DNA from: Haloarcula sp.
GTDB lineage: Archaea; Halobacteriota; Halobacteria; Halobacteriales; Haloarculaceae
Reading direction: 5' to 3'
Assembly (NCBI GenBank): GCA_028275075.1
Contig: JAQCNK010000181.1
Coordinates: forward strand, 1-7,152
Length of the DNA: 7,152 bases
Each line of letters opens with the position of its first letter. Position 1 is the stretch's first letter. Below are positions 6,252-7,152 of this stretch, piece after piece. The position numbers were made by a program, and so were the translations under genes. The notes beneath the pieces were generated by a model that did not search any database, was not told the origin of the DNA, and worked only from the letters and a program-made list of their open reading frames with translations.

Positions 6252-6788
6252 ATGACAATCTACACCGGCCGCGGCGATCAGGGACAGACCGACTTGCGGA
6301 CGATGGACCGCGTCTCGAAGGACTCCGGACGTATCGAGGCCTACGGCACCGTCGACGAGGTTAACGCGCTGGTTGGGGTTGTCCGCCCGACAGGGTACGA
6401 CGACATTGATGACGACCTGCGAACCATCCAAAACCACCTCCACATCGTCCAGGCGGATTTCGCGAATCCCAGCCCCGATGAGGACGACCCACGAATAACC
6501 GAGACACACGTCAGCACCATTGAGGAGATGATTGATGACGCGGAGGAGGAACTGGATCCACTGGAGTCGTTTATTCTGCCCTCGGGTTCTGAGCCCGGCG
6601 CGAAGCTTCACCACGCTCGCGCCGTCTGTCGGCGGGCTGAGCGCCGCTGTGTCTCGCTTGCCGCCGAGGAAGCGGGTATCAACGGGACGGCTATCATCTA
6701 TCTCAACCGGCTTTCGGACACGCTGTTTACACTCGCTCGCCTGGTCAACGAGCGCGAAGGAGTCCGGGAGGAAAGTCCGGACTACTAA
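6252..6788 (+). CDS. pduO: Cob(I)alamin adenosyltransferase, PduO type
   Basis: This enzyme transfers the 5'-deoxyadenosyl group of ATP to the cobalt of cob(I)alamin or cobinamide, making the adenosylated cofactor. Users of that cofactor, such as methylmalonyl-CoA mutase or class II ribonucleotide reductase, are not in this window. The 178-residue length is typical. The N-terminal ATP-binding block is IYTGRGDQGQTDL (3-15), followed by VSKDSGRIEAYGTVDEVNA (21-39). The C-terminal half carries FILPSGSEPGAKLHHARAVCRRAERR (107-132), with the conserved arginines and glutamate, and YLNRLSDTLFTLAR (150-163). These assign it to the PduO/MMAB fold rather than the CobA or EutT types. There is a good leaderless promoter and no corrin-biosynthesis genes nearby, so it is probably a stand-alone transcription unit. 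It converges on the small gene at the right end. Confidence 0.95.
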   Translation: MTIYTGRGDQGQTDLRTMDRVSKDSGRIEAYGTVDEVNALVGVVRPTGYDDIDDDLRTIQNHLHIVQADFANPSPDEDDPRITETHVSTIEEMIDDAEEELDPLESFILPSGSEPGAKLHHARAVCRRAERRCVSLAAEEAGINGTAIIYLNRLSDTLFTLARLVNEREGVREESPDY

Positions 6789-6799
6789 CACTGCCGGAT

Positions 6800-6804
6800 A
6801 AAAA
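6800..6804 (-). terminator. T5 tract downstream of the right-end small gene
   Basis: On the - strand this reads TTTTT and follows the 3' end of the gene ending at 6883, within the 94-base convergent gap. Oligo-T tracts are typical archaeal termination signals. The same TTTTTAT string serves as the receiver gene's TATA box, so a weak promoter antisense to the adenosyltransferase gene is the alternative reading. A 5-bp inverted repeat (CCGCC 6848-6852, GGCGG 6865-6869) lies between the gene end and this tract. Confidence 0.25.
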
Positions 6805-6882
6805 CCAGCTCCGATCCAGGGGTGCGAATATCTATCTGTGCTAACAGCCGCCACCGTGAGCGTCGGCGGGGAGTCGCTGTGT

Positions 6883-7071
6883 TCAGTTCGCGGCTTCGGC
6901 CAGCACGTCACAGTCCTCTTTGCGGATGCTGAAGCCGCGTGAGCGAAGCTCCGACGCCAGCTTGCTGGTGTCTACGCCGCCGTAGGCTGCGGCCTGCTCC
7001 AGGCCGAGTGTTCCGCCGCGGTACAGCGTCAGCGCCGTCGTCAGGGAGGTGTATGACTTCATTGTCCTCAT
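6883..7071 (-). CDS. Small predicted helix-turn-helix protein, UPF0175-like
   Basis: From the ATG at 7071 the protein has 62 residues (MRTMKSYTSL to LAEAAN). The core SLTTALTLYRGGTLGLEQAAAYGGVDTSKLASELRSRGF has the look of UPF0175-type proteins. It shows a helix with ALxLYR, then a -TL-LEQAA--GGV----L--EL--RG helix-turn-helix pattern. I recall similar haloarchaeal small proteins filed as DUF7317. Some UPF0175 members are annotated as antitoxins, but no toxin gene is adjacent here, so that role is not claimed. The function is unknown; DNA binding is an inference. The frame is open to an ATG at 7122, but the TATA box at 7092-7099 lies inside that extension, so 7071 or 7062 (MKSYTS) is more likely the true start. 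Confidence 0.75.
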   Translation of the reverse strand: MRTMKSYTSLTTALTLYRGGTLGLEQAAAYGGVDTSKLASELRSRGFSIRKEDCDVLAEAAN

Positions 7072-7091
7072 CTTTGAACAAGTGAAGCTAG

Positions 7092-7099
7092 ATATTAAA
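7092..7099 (-). promoter_or_regulatory. TATA box of the right-end small gene
   Basis: TTTAATAT on the - strand is centred about 24 bases before the ATG at 7071 and 33 before the ATG at 7062. It is a good haloarchaeal TATA match. The hexamer AGCTAG abuts it at 7086-7091 and recurs at 7114-7119, which could mark regulator sites. Confidence 0.55.
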
Positions 7100-7152
7100 C
7101 CTTCTGCGTCAATAGCTAGCATGATATGGAAACTGCTGGCACAATAACAACA

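Noticed and set aside
5874..6911. 345-codon - strand frame
   Set aside because: It spans msrA and the adenosyltransferase gene antisense, with no domain pattern and the wrong composition for a halophile protein.
7063..7122. Extended N terminus of the right-end small protein
   Set aside because: The extension would contain the TATA box (7092-7099), and the conserved core begins only at MKSYTSL.

Overview
The window looks like a stretch of haloarchaeal chromosome. The reading frames are GC-rich and encode strongly acidic proteins. Several starts have an archaeal TATA-like box centred about 24-31 bases upstream, the layout of leaderless mRNAs. Two small genes resemble protein families I know only from halophilic archaea. 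A Haloarcula-like source is plausible but is only an inference from general character.

Positions 1-4394 (+ strand) hold the glycine cleavage system. gcvT and gcvH overlap by ATGA. After a 140-base gap, gcvPA and gcvPB (the two-subunit P-protein) also overlap by ATGA. Together they encode the T, H and P components that oxidise glycine to CO2, NH3 and methylene-tetrahydrofolate. The L-protein (dihydrolipoamide dehydrogenase) and lipoylation enzymes are not here. The gap between the two gene pairs holds a perfect 7-bp hairpin, a TATA-like stretch and a short upstream reading frame that overlaps the gcvPA start.

Positions 4503-5346 (- strand) hold three small genes in tandem: a stand-alone CheY-like receiver, a 65-residue protein of DUF7511 type, and a 56-residue zinc-ribbon protein. 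The first two have their own probable promoters. They converge on gcvPB and diverge from msrA.

Positions 5520-6788 (+ strand) hold msrA (methionine sulfoxide reductase A, with only two cysteines, Cys35 and Cys41) and a PduO-type corrinoid adenosyltransferase with a very clear leaderless promoter. At the right end, a small - strand gene encodes a protein with a UPF0175-like helix-turn-helix pattern.

There is no mobile element, CRISPR array, stable RNA gene or obvious defence system. Most of the window is ordinary core metabolism. The less-described parts are the tandem small genes, the intergenic hairpins and palindromes, and the possible leader peptide before gcvPA. No gene-free stretch exceeds 300 bases; the longest is 5347-5519.
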